Both the position numbers and the translations under genes were made by a program. The notes beneath the pieces were generated by a model. That model did no database searches, was not told the DNA's origin, and saw nothing but the letters and a program-made list of their open reading frames with translations. 64,000 nt of DNA from Taudactylus pleione (lineage: Eukaryota > Chordata > Amphibia > Anura > Myobatrachidae). Where the stretch lies: assembly GCA_031769625.1 (NCBI GenBank), contig JAUIMM010000547.1, forward strand, positions 992,001 to 1,056,000, read 5' to 3'. Shown in pieces: positions 31,973 through 43,779 of the stretch (positions are counted from its first letter, which is position 1; the number at the start of each line of letters is the position of its first letter).

Positions 31973-33443
31973 CAGTGGTGCTTGAAAGTTTGTGAACCCT
32001 TCAGAATTTTCTATATTTCTGCTGAAATTTGGCCTAAAACTACCTCAGATTTTCACACAAGTCCTAAAAGTAAATAATGTGAACCAAATAAAAAAAGACA
32101 AAAAAATTAGACATGCTCATTTTTTTATTGAGGGAAATTATCCAATATCGCATATCTGTGAGTGTCAAAAGTATGTGAACCTTTGCTTTTAGTATATGGT
32201 ATGACCCCCTTGTGCAGCAATAACTTCTTCTAAATGTTTCCGGTAATTGTTGATTAGTCCTGAACATCGGCTTGGAGAAATTTGACCCCATTCCTCCTTA
32301 CAAAACAGCTTCAACTCCTCCCGTGAACTGCTTGCTTCAGGTCCTTCCACAATATTTCAATTGGATTAAGGTCGGGACTTTGACTTGGCCGTACCAAAAC
32401 TTTACATTTATTCTTCTTTAACCATTCTTTGGTCAAATGACTTGTCTGCTTTGGGTCATGTTGCTGCATGACCCACGTTCTCTTGAGATGCAGCTCATGC
32501 ACACATGTCCTGATATTTTCCTTTAGCATATTCTGGTATAACTCAGATTTCATTGTCCCATCAATGATGGCAAGTTGTCCTGGGCCAGATGCAGCAAAAC
32601 AGGCCCAAACCATGATACCACCACCATGTTTAACAGATGGTATGAGGTTTTTATGCTGGAATGCTTTGTTCTCCTTTCTCCAAACATAACGCTTCTCATT
32701 TAAATCAAAAAGCTTTACTTTGGATTCATCTGCCTACAAAACTATTGTTCCAATAGTCTTCTGGCTTGTCCAGGTGAACTTTACCAAATTGCAGATGGGC
32801 AGCAATGTTCTTTTTGGAGAGCAGTGCCTTTCTCCTTGCAATCTGGCAATGCACACCATTGTTGTCCAGTGTCCACCTGATGGTGGACTCATGAATATTA
32901 ACATTAGCTAATGAGAGAAAGGCCTTCAGTTGCTTAGAGGTTACCTTGGGTTCCTTTGTGACATTGCGAACTATTAGACGCCTTGCTCTTGGCATGATTT
33001 TTGTTGGTCGACCACTCCTGGGGAGGGTAATAATGGTCTGGAATTTCCTCCGTTTGTACACAATCTGTCTGATTGTTGATTGGTGGAGTCCAAACTCTGT
33101 AGAGATGGTTTTGTAACTTTTTCCAGCCTGTTGAGCATCAACAACTCTTCTTCTGAGGTCCTCAGATATCTCCTTTGTTTGTGGCATGATACACTTCCAC
33201 AAACAAGTGTTGTGAACATCAGACTATGATAGATCCCTGTTCTTTTAAAAAGTCAGGTTGTCCACTCATAACCAATTGTCATCCCTTAGATTGAAAATAC
33301 CCGAATCTAATTTCACCTTCAAAATATCTACTTAGCCTAAATGTTCACATACATTTGCCACTCACAGATATGTGATATTGGATCATGTCTAATTTTTTTC
33401 TCTTATTTGTTTGATTTTTTTGTCTCATTAAGTTTACTTTTGA
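31973..33443 (-). mobile_element. Tc1-like transposon with truncated right end
   Basis: The left inverted repeat starts CAGTGGTGCTTGAAAGTTTG after a TA (31971-31972) and extends to about 32187. The right repeat is recognised by CACATACATTTGCCACTCAC...GATATTGGAT...CATGTCTAATTTTTTT (33340-33400), but homology to the left arm stops near 33443. The outermost roughly 90-100 bp, including the terminal CACTG and the second TA, are missing. An internal gap of about 25 bp also removes part of the right arm after GATATTGGAT. The element is therefore non-mobile even if transposase is supplied. Confidence 0.9.
32189..33187 (-). pseudogene. Tc1-like transposase pseudogene lacking a catalytic Asp
   Basis: The start is MPQTKEISEDLRRRVVDAQQ at 33187. 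A helix-turn-helix (SYKTISTEFGLHQSTIRQIV) lies within residues 20-45, then a SGRPTK hinge and the second DNA-binding region. A frameshift near 32740 separates YWNNSFVG from DESKVKLFDLNEKRYVW, which carries the first Asp. The downstream frame continues with GGGIMVWACFAASGPG. The second Asp motif, normally QQDNDPKHT in this family, reads QQHDPKQT: a net one-residue loss has removed the catalytic Asp. The Glu is kept in SPDLNPIEIL. A second frameshift near 32310 precedes the usual C-terminus EVIAAQGGHTIY and its stop at 32189-32191. At least two frameshifts and one lost active-site residue make it dead. Confidence 0.9.
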
Positions 33444-33449
33444 CAGACT

Positions 33450-35903
33450 AAGATCAAAGTACCAGCTTGGTATTACATGGAGTACACACATTCAGAGCAG
33501 TTTGATACCCTGATACCAAACATTAGCTTTCTACTGTACTTCATTAAAGGGAGTCAATCGCCAATCAAAGTTTTAAGCAGGAACTTTTGCTATTCAATCT
33601 GAAATGATCTCTAAGTTAACGCTGGTTTCAATGGGAAAAGTTGCAGCTTTTAGTTCACATCTCCAGGCTAGGTAATTACTATGTAAGAGCTCTTATTTTA
33701 ATGTAAAAACTTTAGGACATAGGGGCCCATTTATATATATAGGGTTGTAGACACGATAAATAGAATTTCTTATTGCTTCTTTTTGCGGCAGTAAGACATT
33801 TTTTACTGCCCAGATGTATTAAAAATCATATGCACCAGCGATTACTTTACTTTATGCTGAAGGACCTCAGATGGCCTACTGTGCATGCCCGGTCATCACA
33901 CAGCACATGTGCGAGAGGCTATTACCAGAGAGGAATCTGGTAAATGATGCATTATGTAGCCCATAATCCACAATGCATGCCATCTTAAGATGACATTAAC
34001 TAATGGAGCCAAGCTCTGGAATTTAAATATCACAATATAACAGCCCCCATAGAAACCTGTGAGAGCTGCTATTGCGATCAGAAACAGAGGAACCACAGCA
34101 GATATCTCCGATATCTTCTGCGGAACCCGTGTAATACATCTAGGGGATACTTATATTTTGCGAGTATTTCCGAAAACATCAGTTTTCGAGGGATTACCTG
34201 CAAATTGTGTTTAATATGCACATAGTGCAGTACCTCTGGTACACCCCTCCAAATAGATAATGAGGTGTTTAAATAGTGACATATGGCCAATAAGGAAATG
34301 TAATTTTCTCTAAAAAGCAGAAAAATGAATGTAAGGCTGTGAGACACATTGTGGTTTTATATTGATGGGAAATGGAGATTTGAACTGGATCAGATGGATT
34401 ACAACTGTTTTTCCAATATTTGACATTGTATGTAAACACTTAAAAATAACAATAGAGATATTTTATTATACCCCAGAATACAGTAAACATGTTTATTACC
34501 TGCTGGCTATCATCTTTCCTTCCTTAATAAAAGTTGTAAACGGCAACCATTTGAAACCTTCCAAACGTTGCTTATGGCCAATGACAGCCTTCTACTCTCT
34601 CCTGCTATCTTATTTGACACTTTTTGGGGGGGTCAGTGTGATTTCCCACTGTTGCATACTGCAGAGTTAATGAGTGTCATTGCTATGATGCCAACGACTT
34701 GCCATTTCTAATTGAATAACTGTTCCAACTGTTTGGCCAAAAATATGCCATGGTATGCGAGAAAAATTAACACAGGTCGTTACTTGCTGCTAATTGAATC
34801 TGCCCCCGAATTTTCAATAGCAAAATGAGATTGGATAAAACACTGCTCTCGCTAATTATTTTATGATAGTCCGTATCAGATTCTTTGAGTCTCATTTACT
34901 ATTCAGTGTACAGTACATATGGGTAAAAGAACCATATCTGTTATCAAGCGGAATTAAAGCTCTGACACATTGTTCTATATTTGTATATTTTCGAGAAATA
35001 CTTGTACAGGTTTACTTTTTGTGTCTTGTAGAAACAAATAGGTTTTCTTTTATATTCTCTTACGAATGGAATTAGATAACGAAACATAACATTAAAATAA
35101 TACAATGTATATGTTTTCCAATCAATAAATGTAAAAATCTTTGTTTAATAAAAACATTCAAGTATTCTATGATCATGCATAAAAAACTGGCGCAGGATGC
35201 ATTATTTCATTGGTGTCTATGGATGAAGACTTATTAAACAAGAGAGAAAATTAACCTGAATTAGTAACAGATTTTTTTTTTTCTTAAAATACATTTTATT
35301 TATTTTTTTCCATGTTTGCTGTAACATTGCAAAATAGTTCCTCTGCAAGAAAATGTGGTCTGGTTAAAGTAAATATGAATTCTGGCATAGTAGGTATGCT
35401 GTTGAAGCCAAGCAGTCCAGACCTGCCGTTGGTTTCCTTGCCACCCTGAATCAGTGTTTTTAGGTCACTGGCTTTTTCCACAGCGCACTTAGGGTAAGTC
35501 TATGATTACATCACACGTCTGGACACCATGTTCCTGTAGCCGAGATTCAACTCTGTAATCCCAAATTCCCAGGCCCAGTTACTATGTACTTAGTTAGATA
35601 CACAGAAGTGAGAAAGGAGCCATAGCTGTAGCAGGCTTTAACTGGCTGTCACAAATGCCATAAAAAGGTCATGTTTTCACAAGCTTATAAAAAAGTTGTC
35701 ACTCTGTGTCACACTGTACTTTCCCGTGTGTAAGGCTTGTATTGGATTACTGTATTATTGCTTTACAGCTACAGTATCTGCAAAACGTAATTGATTGCTA
35801 TATGTTTTTATAATTGATTCACACCATAACTTATGAACACAAGTATTGTCATAGCCTGTTTCTGCATATATAGAGAGGCATTAATATTCGCATGTGGGAG
35901 ACC
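33450..35903. other. Gene-free stretch
   Basis: About 2.4 kb of moderately AT-rich sequence. No exon-like frame, tandem array or element pair was recognised. Frames such as 34078-34347 and 34362-34670 (89-102 codons) look random. Confidence 0.4.
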
Positions 35904-35911
35904 TTATAATT

Positions 35912-37462
35912 CAGTAATTTTCAACCTTTTTCAACTCGAGGCACACTACGCAAGATTTTAAAATTGCCAAGGCACACTATCCGGCGATACAATGTGCGCG
36001 ACCTATGAAAAATATACATATTGGCTTCCACATAAAAAAAACACACCCATTGGCCTTCACAGGAATAAAACAAACCCATTGGCCTCCACAGGAATAAAAC
36101 ACACTACATTGGCTTCCACAGGAATAAAACGCACATACTCTGGCCTCCACAGGAATAAAACACACTACATTGGCTTCCACAGGAATAAAACGCACATACA
36201 CTGGCCTCCACAGGAATAAAATGCACATACATTGGCCTCCACAGGAATAAAACGCACATACATTGGCCTCCACAGGTATAAAACGCACATACATTGGCTT
36301 CCACAGGAATAAAACGCACATACATTGGCCTCCACAGGTATAAAACGCACATACATTGGCTTCCACAGGAATAAAATGCACATCATTGGTCTCCACAGGA
36401 ATAAAACACACATACATTGGCCTCCACAGGTATAAAACACACATACAATGGCCCCAGAGGAATAAAACGCACATACATTAGCCCCCACAGGAATAAAACA
36501 CACTACATTGGCTTCCACAGGAATAAAACGCACATACACTGACCTCCACAGGAATAAAACACACTACATTGGCTTCCACAGGAATAAAATGCACATACAC
36601 TGGCCTCCACAGGAATAAAATGCACATACATTGGCCCCAGAGAAATAAAACGCACATACATTGGCCTCCACAGGAATAAAACACACCCATTGGCCTCCAC
36701 AGGAATAAAACACACTACATTGGCTTCCACAGGAATAAAACGCACATACACTGGCCTCCACAGGAATAAAATGCACATACATTTGCCCCAGAGAAATAAA
36801 ACGCACATACATTGGCCCCCACAGGTATAAAACGCACATACAATGGCCCCAGAGAAATAAAACTCACATACATTGGCGCCCACAGAAAAAAAATAACATT
36901 GGCTGGTCCACACAGAAACAAAGAAAACAAACACATTGCTGACCACACAGAAAAAAATATAAACCACATTGCTCCCCACAAAAAATAAAACCATTGGCTG
37001 GCCCCTAAAGAAAAAAAAACACATTGCTCCCCCCAAGAGCAAATCACACTGACTACCACATACAACATAAATGTAAATTTTTCTAGACCGACATGTCTTT
37101 CATCGGTTGCGAGTTCCCACAGTGCAGAGCCGTCTGTCAGCTGCTTGCAGAGCTGTCAGCAGTGTCCATTAAGGGCTGGCTGGCCGCGGACAGGGGGTGA
37201 CTGGCGGGCTGCGGGCTGGAGGGAAGGGCTGGCAGAGTCTGGTGGGGTGGGTAGGCAATGCGGCGTGCATGACCTGTGATGTCACGCCGTCACATCTAGG
37301 GAGGTGACGGCCCGGGCGCGCCTGAGCCTCCCAGAGGAGCTCAGCGGCAGTGCTGCCCAGTAAGCAGTTCTTTAATGTGACCGACTGTTCTCGCGCCGCT
37401 GCACACTTCACAACCGCACTACGCACTGCACACTTCACAACCGCAAAACGGTTGAAAACCTG
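35912..37462. mobile_element. 1.55-kb non-autonomous hAT-type transposon with internal minisatellite
   Basis: The element begins CAGTAATTTTCAACCTTTTT and ends AAAACGGTTGAAAACCTG. Both sides carry a perfect 8-bp duplication TTATAATT (35904-35911 and 37463-37470), diagnostic of hAT insertion. The left end is followed by GAGGCACAC motifs typical of the common vertebrate hAT ends that read CAGTGGTTTTCAACC. There is no transposase. Most of the interior is a 31-bp array (36045-36890); the right third (37140-37340) is GC-rich. Confidence 0.9.
36045..36890. repeat. 31-bp minisatellite inside the hAT element
   Basis: The unit contains CATTGGCCTCCACAGGAATA followed by AAACGCACATA. Neighbouring starts at 36261 and 36292 give a 31-bp period, with shorter 29-bp variants where GCACATA is CACTA. 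About 27 copies are present, becoming irregular to the right. Minus-strand frames of up to 179 codons rich in Cys, Phe and Trp arise from the repeat itself and are not considered genes. Confidence 0.9.
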
Positions 37463-37470
37463 TTATAATT

Positions 37471-37946
37471 GTTATATATGTTGTTAATGCAAAAATTATA
37501 AAATGCTTCCAAAATTCATATATAGTACCATTAGGTATAATTTTACTCTTTGGGTGTCAGAATAGCCTTCATAATTTATTTGTTAAGCTATAATAATTCA
37601 ATAGGCTTATTTATTAAAGTACAAAAGTGCAGTATAATGTTCTTTGGCGATGTCTTTTGTGCAAATATACCCATTCTTACACATAAGTGCACTTAACTGC
37701 ATTCATTTATTAGACAAAGTCCCGGAAAAGGCATATATGTAAAACTGATGTACCACGTTTATTAGCTGTCAAAGCCTAAAGAAATATTTTGTGTCCTGTG
37801 TCTATTCTTGCTTTAAACAGAAATTTAGGGTACTCTTAGACCTGAACCTGAAACAAAGGCTGAGTGATTTAATTTACCACAGCTTAATTTTTTGGTGGTG
37901 TAGTGATTTGTGGCCTCCGATCAATACGGGGTTATGTGTTGCATAC
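37471..37946. other. Gene-free stretch
   Basis: AT-rich, no feature recognised between the hAT element and the next MITE. Confidence 0.4.
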
Positions 37947-37949
37947 TAA

Positions 37950-38498
37950 GGCCCTCATTCAGAGCCGTACGCTCTGAGCAGAGCGCACGCTCTGAATGAG
38001 GGCCGGCCTCCATGAAAATGGAGCGTCCTTCTGGACGCTCGTATAGCTGTGGGTCACCACCCACAGGCTATACGAGCGTGCATTTTGATGGCCGCGATGG
38101 TCGAGACCATCGCGACCATCGAAATTGCGAGCCGGAGCCTGCGGTTGAGGTTTTCAACCGCAAGCTCCGGAGTGATTTTGGCTCTATCAGAGCCAAAATC
38201 ACTCCCACTGACATCACTAGTGATGTCAGTGGGCCGGCTTTTGACGGGAGGCGTTCTCGTGGGAACGCCCCCGTCAGGGAGGCACGCCCCCGGCACGCCT
38301 ACCAAAGGGGGCTTGCTGTCAATCAACATTGACAGCACGCCCCCTTTGATCGGACACAACGAGCGAAGGACTTTCCTTCGCTCGTCGCGTCTGGTGCAAG
38401 CGCACGACGGAGCTCCCTCCGTCGTGCGCATGCTCAGTCCAGAACATCGACCCACTTGCGAGCGGACAGCCGCTCGCGAGTGGGTCTGAATCAGGCCC
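37950..38498. mobile_element. 549-bp Harbinger-like MITE built as a chain of hairpins
   Basis: GGCCCTCATTCAGAGCCG on the left and GGGTCTGAATCAGGCCC on the right, with TAA flanks (37947-37949 and 38499-38501). A third copy of the terminal motif, CTCTGAATGAGGGCC at about 37989-38003, closes a 54-bp mini-palindrome at the left end. The remainder is nearly all consecutive short perfect or near-perfect hairpins: ACGCTCGTATAGC, GCGATGGTC, CCGGAGC..GCGGTTGA, GTGATTTTGGCTCT, ACTGACATCACT, GGCGTTC, GGGGGC..TGCTGTCAAT, GAGCGAAGG, GCGCACGACGGAG and TTGCGAGCGG, each followed by its complement. Not protein-coding. Confidence 0.85.
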
Positions 38499-38545
38499 TA
38501 AGTTCAGTATATACAGTATTTGTGTTCCAATACTTCTCAAATAAT

Positions 38546-38940
38546 GGGCTTGATTCAATAACCTGCGATGTAAATAGCGCCGGGAGATAGCTACCGGAGC
38601 TATTCAATTGTGCACTGTGTTTAGTCGGAGAATGCCCGTACTCACGACTAAACACCCTTTTTAAGGCGCGAGAACGGGCATTCCCCGACCTAATTTCCTG
38701 GCGCAATGCTGTTTTCCCGACGCTAAGGGCAGAAAATAGCCTCGCGCCGGGACTTTTGTCGGATTTCTGCAAGAAGAATCCTTAGTCGGGGTTAGCTGTG
38801 GGGTGTATTGAATAGCTCCGAGAGCTGATTCCCGGAGTGCGAGAAGAAATCCTTAGTCGGGGTTAACTGTGCGGTGTATTGAATAGCTTCGAGAGCTGAT
38901 TACCAGAGCTATTCACATTGCGCAGAATAGAATCGAGCCC
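38546..38940. mobile_element. MITE with GGGCTTGATTCAATA ends and an internal duplication
   Basis: GGGCTTGATTCAATAACCTG pairs imperfectly with AGAATAGAATCGAGCCC. Near the right side a segment beginning AATCCTTAGTCGGGGTTA and ending GAGAGCTGATT is present twice, about 73 bp apart. CCGGAGCTATTCA-type arms recur. No clear target duplication. Confidence 0.6.
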
Positions 38941-38943
38941 GAG

Positions 38944-39559
38944 TTCAAATAAAAGGAGAATTGCCTGCAGGACTTGGGCATACTCCTGGCGCCCACTACC
39001 TAATTTGCCTGATGTACTGTAAGTGACTTTGTAATCGCCACAGCGAAAAGCCTATGATTTTAACGATATAAAACTGGTTGATATACAGTGATGATTTGGC
39101 AAATCCAAATAACAATAAATACACTTAAAATAACATATCTATATACTTCTATGAAAGTTATGCAATGATTTGCATTTAGAAAATACACTTTGGTCTTATT
39201 GCTTTTTTATTTAGATTTAAACAAATCTAGGAATATACCTGTTAAGCTTGTTTCACCATCCGTACCTGGATTATCCTGCTGCTTTACCTGGTACTGATTT
39301 CAGAACCATTAGGTGGATATCTTTACTGTTTGCTAAAGGGGATAAATAACTCGTGGAGTAATGTGAAAAGTTTTACTATTGTTAGGTCATTGTGCACATG
39401 TGTATAGCTTCTGTGCCACCAATCACAAACCACAGTGGTCAACAAATGTGTTAATGTCCCACTGGAAGAAGAATTTTTCATGACAATCATAAAGTCAGGT
39501 CTGGGGATCTCTCCAACTCTCGGTAGTGAGTATTGCATCCAAGGACAGACAATATTTGC
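38944..39559. other. Gene-free stretch
   Basis: No recognised feature. The frame on the minus strand at 39323-39637 (104 codons) has no family signature. Confidence 0.4.
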
Positions 39560-39935
39560 AGGGGATTTCTTTCTGCTCCAGCACTCAGCGATCCAGTTCT
39601 GTGAGATTGTGATTTCAAACACTCTATCAAAACCCATTTCTTCCTCCTAGCGTACCAGATCTATCTGATCCGGTGCTCCTTCCTCCACCCCTAATACTTT
39701 CTATCTCCCCAATACCCCTATGACTCCACCTTCCATATTAGAATGTATGCTTTCACGAACAGGACCCACTTCCTCTTTAATCCCTCCCTCTAGGGTCACT
39801 TACTCAGCCATTAGGCATATACTGTAATTATGTTGTCCCTTGTATATAAATATAATATTTTATTACTTAGTTTACACTATATGTTTCCTATATTGTGTAC
39901 GGCATGGCGGAAATGTAATAAACTGTGTGTGACAT
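39560..39935 (+). mobile_element. Second L2-like LINE 3' end, decayed
   Basis: It begins with the tail of ORF2 (TCAAACACTCTATCAAAACC, reading SFKHSIKTHF-like, as in 'AFK..LKTHLF' of L2 proteins). It continues with TTAGAATGTATGCTTTCACG and GAACAGGACCC, the landmarks seen at 12720-12760. The terminal GTACGGCATGGCGGAAATGTAATAAA is diverged. Confidence 0.55.
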
Positions 39936-40189
39936 GTCAATTGGTAGCTGAGCTGTTGTTGCTCCTAGGCATTTCCACTTCAGGGATTACAGTTGACCAC
40001 GGCAGCTTTAACAGGGCAGACATTTGATGTACTGACTTGTTGGAAAGGTGTCCTCCTCTGAAGGTCAGGTTGCTCTTTACTATGACCCATTCTACTGCTA
40101 ATGGTTCACTATGGAGATTGCCTGTCTGTATGTTGGATTTGCACACCAGTTAGCAATAGGGGAGGCTGAAGGGCAAACACATACTTTTG

Positions 40190-40560
40190 GCAATGTAGTG
40201 TGTATGTTACGCATATTATATCTACCAACCATTTTGTCGGGAAACTCACACTTTTCGGGCATTGTCCCACCCACAGGCCACAGTGTCCTGCGGTGTGGGG
40301 CGTAAGGGTTGGGAGGCCCTCTCTCATCTGCTGCTTTGCTTATCAGTCTAGCAGAGCAAGGAGCGAATAGATGCCGAGCGCATGCGCACACCACGTCTAT
40401 TCATTACAGAGAGAGACTGGAGGCATGCCCAGCAGCTCCTCCAGCGATGGACATGACACCTAGCAGAACGAAAGTGGGGAGGGGGCATGATTCGCGGTTA
40501 TGTCATCTGTTGCATGGCCACACCCTTTGATACAAGGCCACACCCTCTATTCTGGGCACA
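40190..40560. repeat. Diverged copy of the dispersed CATACTT...GGGA repeat
   Basis: Order and texture resemble the repeats at 45095 and 53320: a left ACCATTTTGTCGGGAAACTC, a middle CAGTGTCCTGCGG, and a right part with GGCCACACCCT. Similarity is loose, so assignment is tentative. Confidence 0.3.
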
Positions 40561-43365
40561 CACCAAATGTGCATACAAAGTCCCAATCTCAATTTACTGA
40601 ATGTTGTGAGGTATGCATTTGACACATTGTGTTACCAAACTGTCATTTAGAAATGCTATATTTTACAATGTACAGAATTTTAATCGTGAATTACCAAATA
40701 AACAAAGGATAACTTACCTTTCAGGTGGAGGTGCTCTTGTACATAATGGACCTTTAGATTGTGTTCTATACCACATATTTATTATACAATTATTTTGTGA
40801 GAATTTTTTTATTTATTTATTTTTTTTAACATACAATCAAAACTAGATCAGATTTTTCTTCTAAATTATATTAAATAAAACAATAAATGTGTGTATACAA
40901 CTAAGTTTCTTCATGATACTCATATTCATCACAGAAAAAGTGGCAAGAGCTATTGCACTTTTACAATGGCTGTACAAATATGGTGGTAGTCATGGTAACC
41001 GTTATACTCAGTACCTTTGAGGAGAGTATGACAGAACTGGTGTGATGGATTACCTTTCTCCATATGATACTAATGAGTACATGGAGCATTACTCCACCAA
41101 GACTTGTAATCTATATTTAGAGTATGCAACACTAAACTGTGAAAAGCATTGGGTTCCTAAATACATACAACTCTGTTGTTCTGGATCTGGCACATTTTCT
41201 TATGTAAATAGCATCAATCATTACTGTACATATAAATTAAACATATTCATGTGATATTTGGACAACATCACCACCATATAAAAGTGGAAATATCAAACTA
41301 ATGAAATATGTATAAATGACTAACTCATGACATATTTGTTCCTATTTGGGATGGGGTTAATATTTACATATATTAAGTTTTTAAGTGCCGTTAATATGAT
41401 ATCCCATTAAAATAAGACCATTTTGGAAAAGGGCACAGAGGCCAGTGCCATTTTGAATAAACTTTATTTAAAAAAATAATAATAATTTGATGAGTAACAG
41501 TTGAAGCCGTTGGGAAGGGAGAACTGATGATACCATTGAGCAGAGATGAGCAGCTGACAGAGGGGAGAATAATAAGCAGAAAGAATGAAGAGCTGGATGG
41601 TGTCATATCATGATCCTGCTGATACTCTCAGCCAAGAGAGCGCACAGCAAGTGCCAGAGTTTAAATACTTTCTACCTGTACAGATCGGCCTACATCTGAG
41701 GGGAAGCTGCCTCAGCCACATCCATTGGACTGGGTGAGATAGTACATATGGGGTACACTGACTCAGTGTAAGTAAGCTCATACCTTTACACCTTTTTTAT
41801 ATGGGCAAATTCTCCACTCATTACACAGCTTGATACTTCTCCCCCTTATTAATCCCTAAAGATGTGTTACAATGGTGCAGCCATTATAAACTTGTTTTGA
41901 TTCTGTGATTCCTGTGGTTACCCCTGATATACAGCAAGCTCCATTCACACTCTTTCAGATCGCCCAGAATGTTATGAATGGGTCATGTTGGTCATTATTC
42001 TTATTCAGTTTCTATGACTTTTCATAATAAGCTAGGTGCTGTATATATTCCCCTGCACTGGAGATTTTGGGGTTGAACGATTGTTGGGTGTAACTCCTGG
42101 TTTGGGAGCACAGATAAAAATGCAGATATTGGCCCATGTACAGAACTGTCCGCATCTATACCACTGAGCCTCCCTTATACATATGCTTGGTTTCAAAGTT
42201 GTCATGGTTATCAGTGAGCACTTGAGAAAAAACCCTATCTAGGTGCCAGAGGTACAGTCTGAAATCAGAGGTATCCTTACTCCTGCACTGCTCTGCATGA
42301 CCCACAGTTGCACTGACGCCCTTGCAAAACTTTGCATGCATTCAGATCTGCTTCAAGCCCATTGTTACCTCTCAATGTGTGCTGTAATGTGTGACCTATT
42401 GTATTCATTACTAAGATATCAATAACAGTTTTACTTTTAAGTAAAAACATTCTTCAAAAATTGCACTATAAGAAGAGAGAGTAGTTTCTGTCATTTATTT
42501 GCCCTAAATTGAATTAATGACTCACTCACCTTTCAGCACTGTCCCCCAAATATATATGATTCTCGCTTCCCTTTATAATATGACTTTCCTATCATGCACT
42601 TTGTAATAATAACACAGGTAGCACTCTCATCTTTAGAGGAGCAACAAAAATGGCTAAGGTGCCCTCTGTGGAAGACACTGCAGTTAATGCTCTCATTACA
42701 GACTAATTGGCTAGAGAGACTTCTCTCACATTGCATTTAGACTGATAGTTTTCTATCACTCGATGAACGGAATGGACAGCCAAGCCAATTATCACTGCAA
42801 AGGGAAGCATATCAGCAGAACAGGCTGAATCAAAGAGACCTATAGATAATGTTTAGCACCAGCTGGAATTCTCTTTGAGCTAAATTATATTTCTAGAATA
42901 TGTCACTTTTCTTACGGCAGCTGAACATGATCTTCTACAATATTTCACTAAATCTCTGCAACGCTCCATTGTTAATTCCGATTAACGGGAAATTTACACC
43001 AAGAATAACAGTTGATCTCAAAATATGTTTAAAACAATTGTTTGACTCTATTTTTGGTGTTTAAGTTCCTTCAAACTCTATTAACTGTAACATTTTACAA
43101 TACAAATAAACACAAGCTCAGCGTTTCACTATTTGGTTGGTATATTTCAGCAGTCGTTCATTCGTCCTCTTGCTGAAATCAATATATCTTCCAACGTGGC
43201 TCAACCACAAGAAATGGATAACTTCCATAAAACAGCACTTTTGCCCACTGAAGTGGAAAGACACTTACTAAAATGATAACCACATAAAAGAATAGGTCTT
43301 ACAAATGCTGAGGCAGGGACTTCCTGGGACTTGTAAACAGTCTATACAATAAACAATTACGGTAA
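40561..43365. other. Long single-copy-looking stretch; conserved-element candidate at 42690-43010
   Basis: No transposon ends, arrays or coding regions were recognised in 2.8 kb. The part from about 42690 to 43010 is notable: regular composition, many AATTA/TAATT cores (GACTAATTGGC, CCAATTATCACTGC, GTTAATTCCGATTAACGGG) and no low-complexity sequence. This texture is typical of vertebrate developmental enhancers, but conservation cannot be tested here. Confidence 0.3.
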
Positions 43366-43369
43366 TGAC

Positions 43370-43700
43370 AATTACCCCTGCACTCACTGCCACCAGGGGT
43401 GCGGGGACGAGCCAGAGCTGATTGTCCTTGCGGAGGGGGTACCCCTTTTATTTTTTAGGGGGGACACACACCTCTCTAGGGATTCCAGCACTGGGCTGAC
43501 CAATTTGGGGTTGGTTGCCATACTGTAGCATCAGACCCCCGGGTGGTACAGCTTGGCGCTGGTTACTGGAAAATAAGGGGAACCCCATTCCTTTTTTTTA
43601 CTCTTGTTTTTTCAATACCAGTCTAGGCTCAGAGGCCTGGGCTGGTTATGGATATGGATGGGGGGAACCCTATACATTGTTTTTCTATTTTTAACCATTT
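43370..43700. repeat. Probable dispersed repeat
   Basis: GC-rich island in AT-rich surroundings with CCAGGGGTGCGGGGACGAGC, CAGCACTGGGCTGACC and GGCCTGGGCTGG; TTTTATTTTTTAGGGGGG separates parts. I recognise the style as an amphibian dispersed repeat, but ends and class are not determined. Confidence 0.25.
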
Positions 43701-43779
43701 AAACATGTTTTCCAGTAATGGAGCTTGCAGTGCTTCACATGTACTGCTGCGGGTATCAACGTCAGATTTGAAAGGATCA

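Noticed and set aside
35977..37068. Cys/Phe/Trp-rich open frames of up to 179 codons as a membrane or secreted protein
   Set aside because: They are readings of a 31-bp array inside a hAT element, overlap in all frames, and have varying unit lengths that break any phase.
38012..38489. Arg- and Pro-rich frames in the 38-kb region as genes
   Set aside because: They lie within a hairpin-chain MITE and read through palindromes on both strands.
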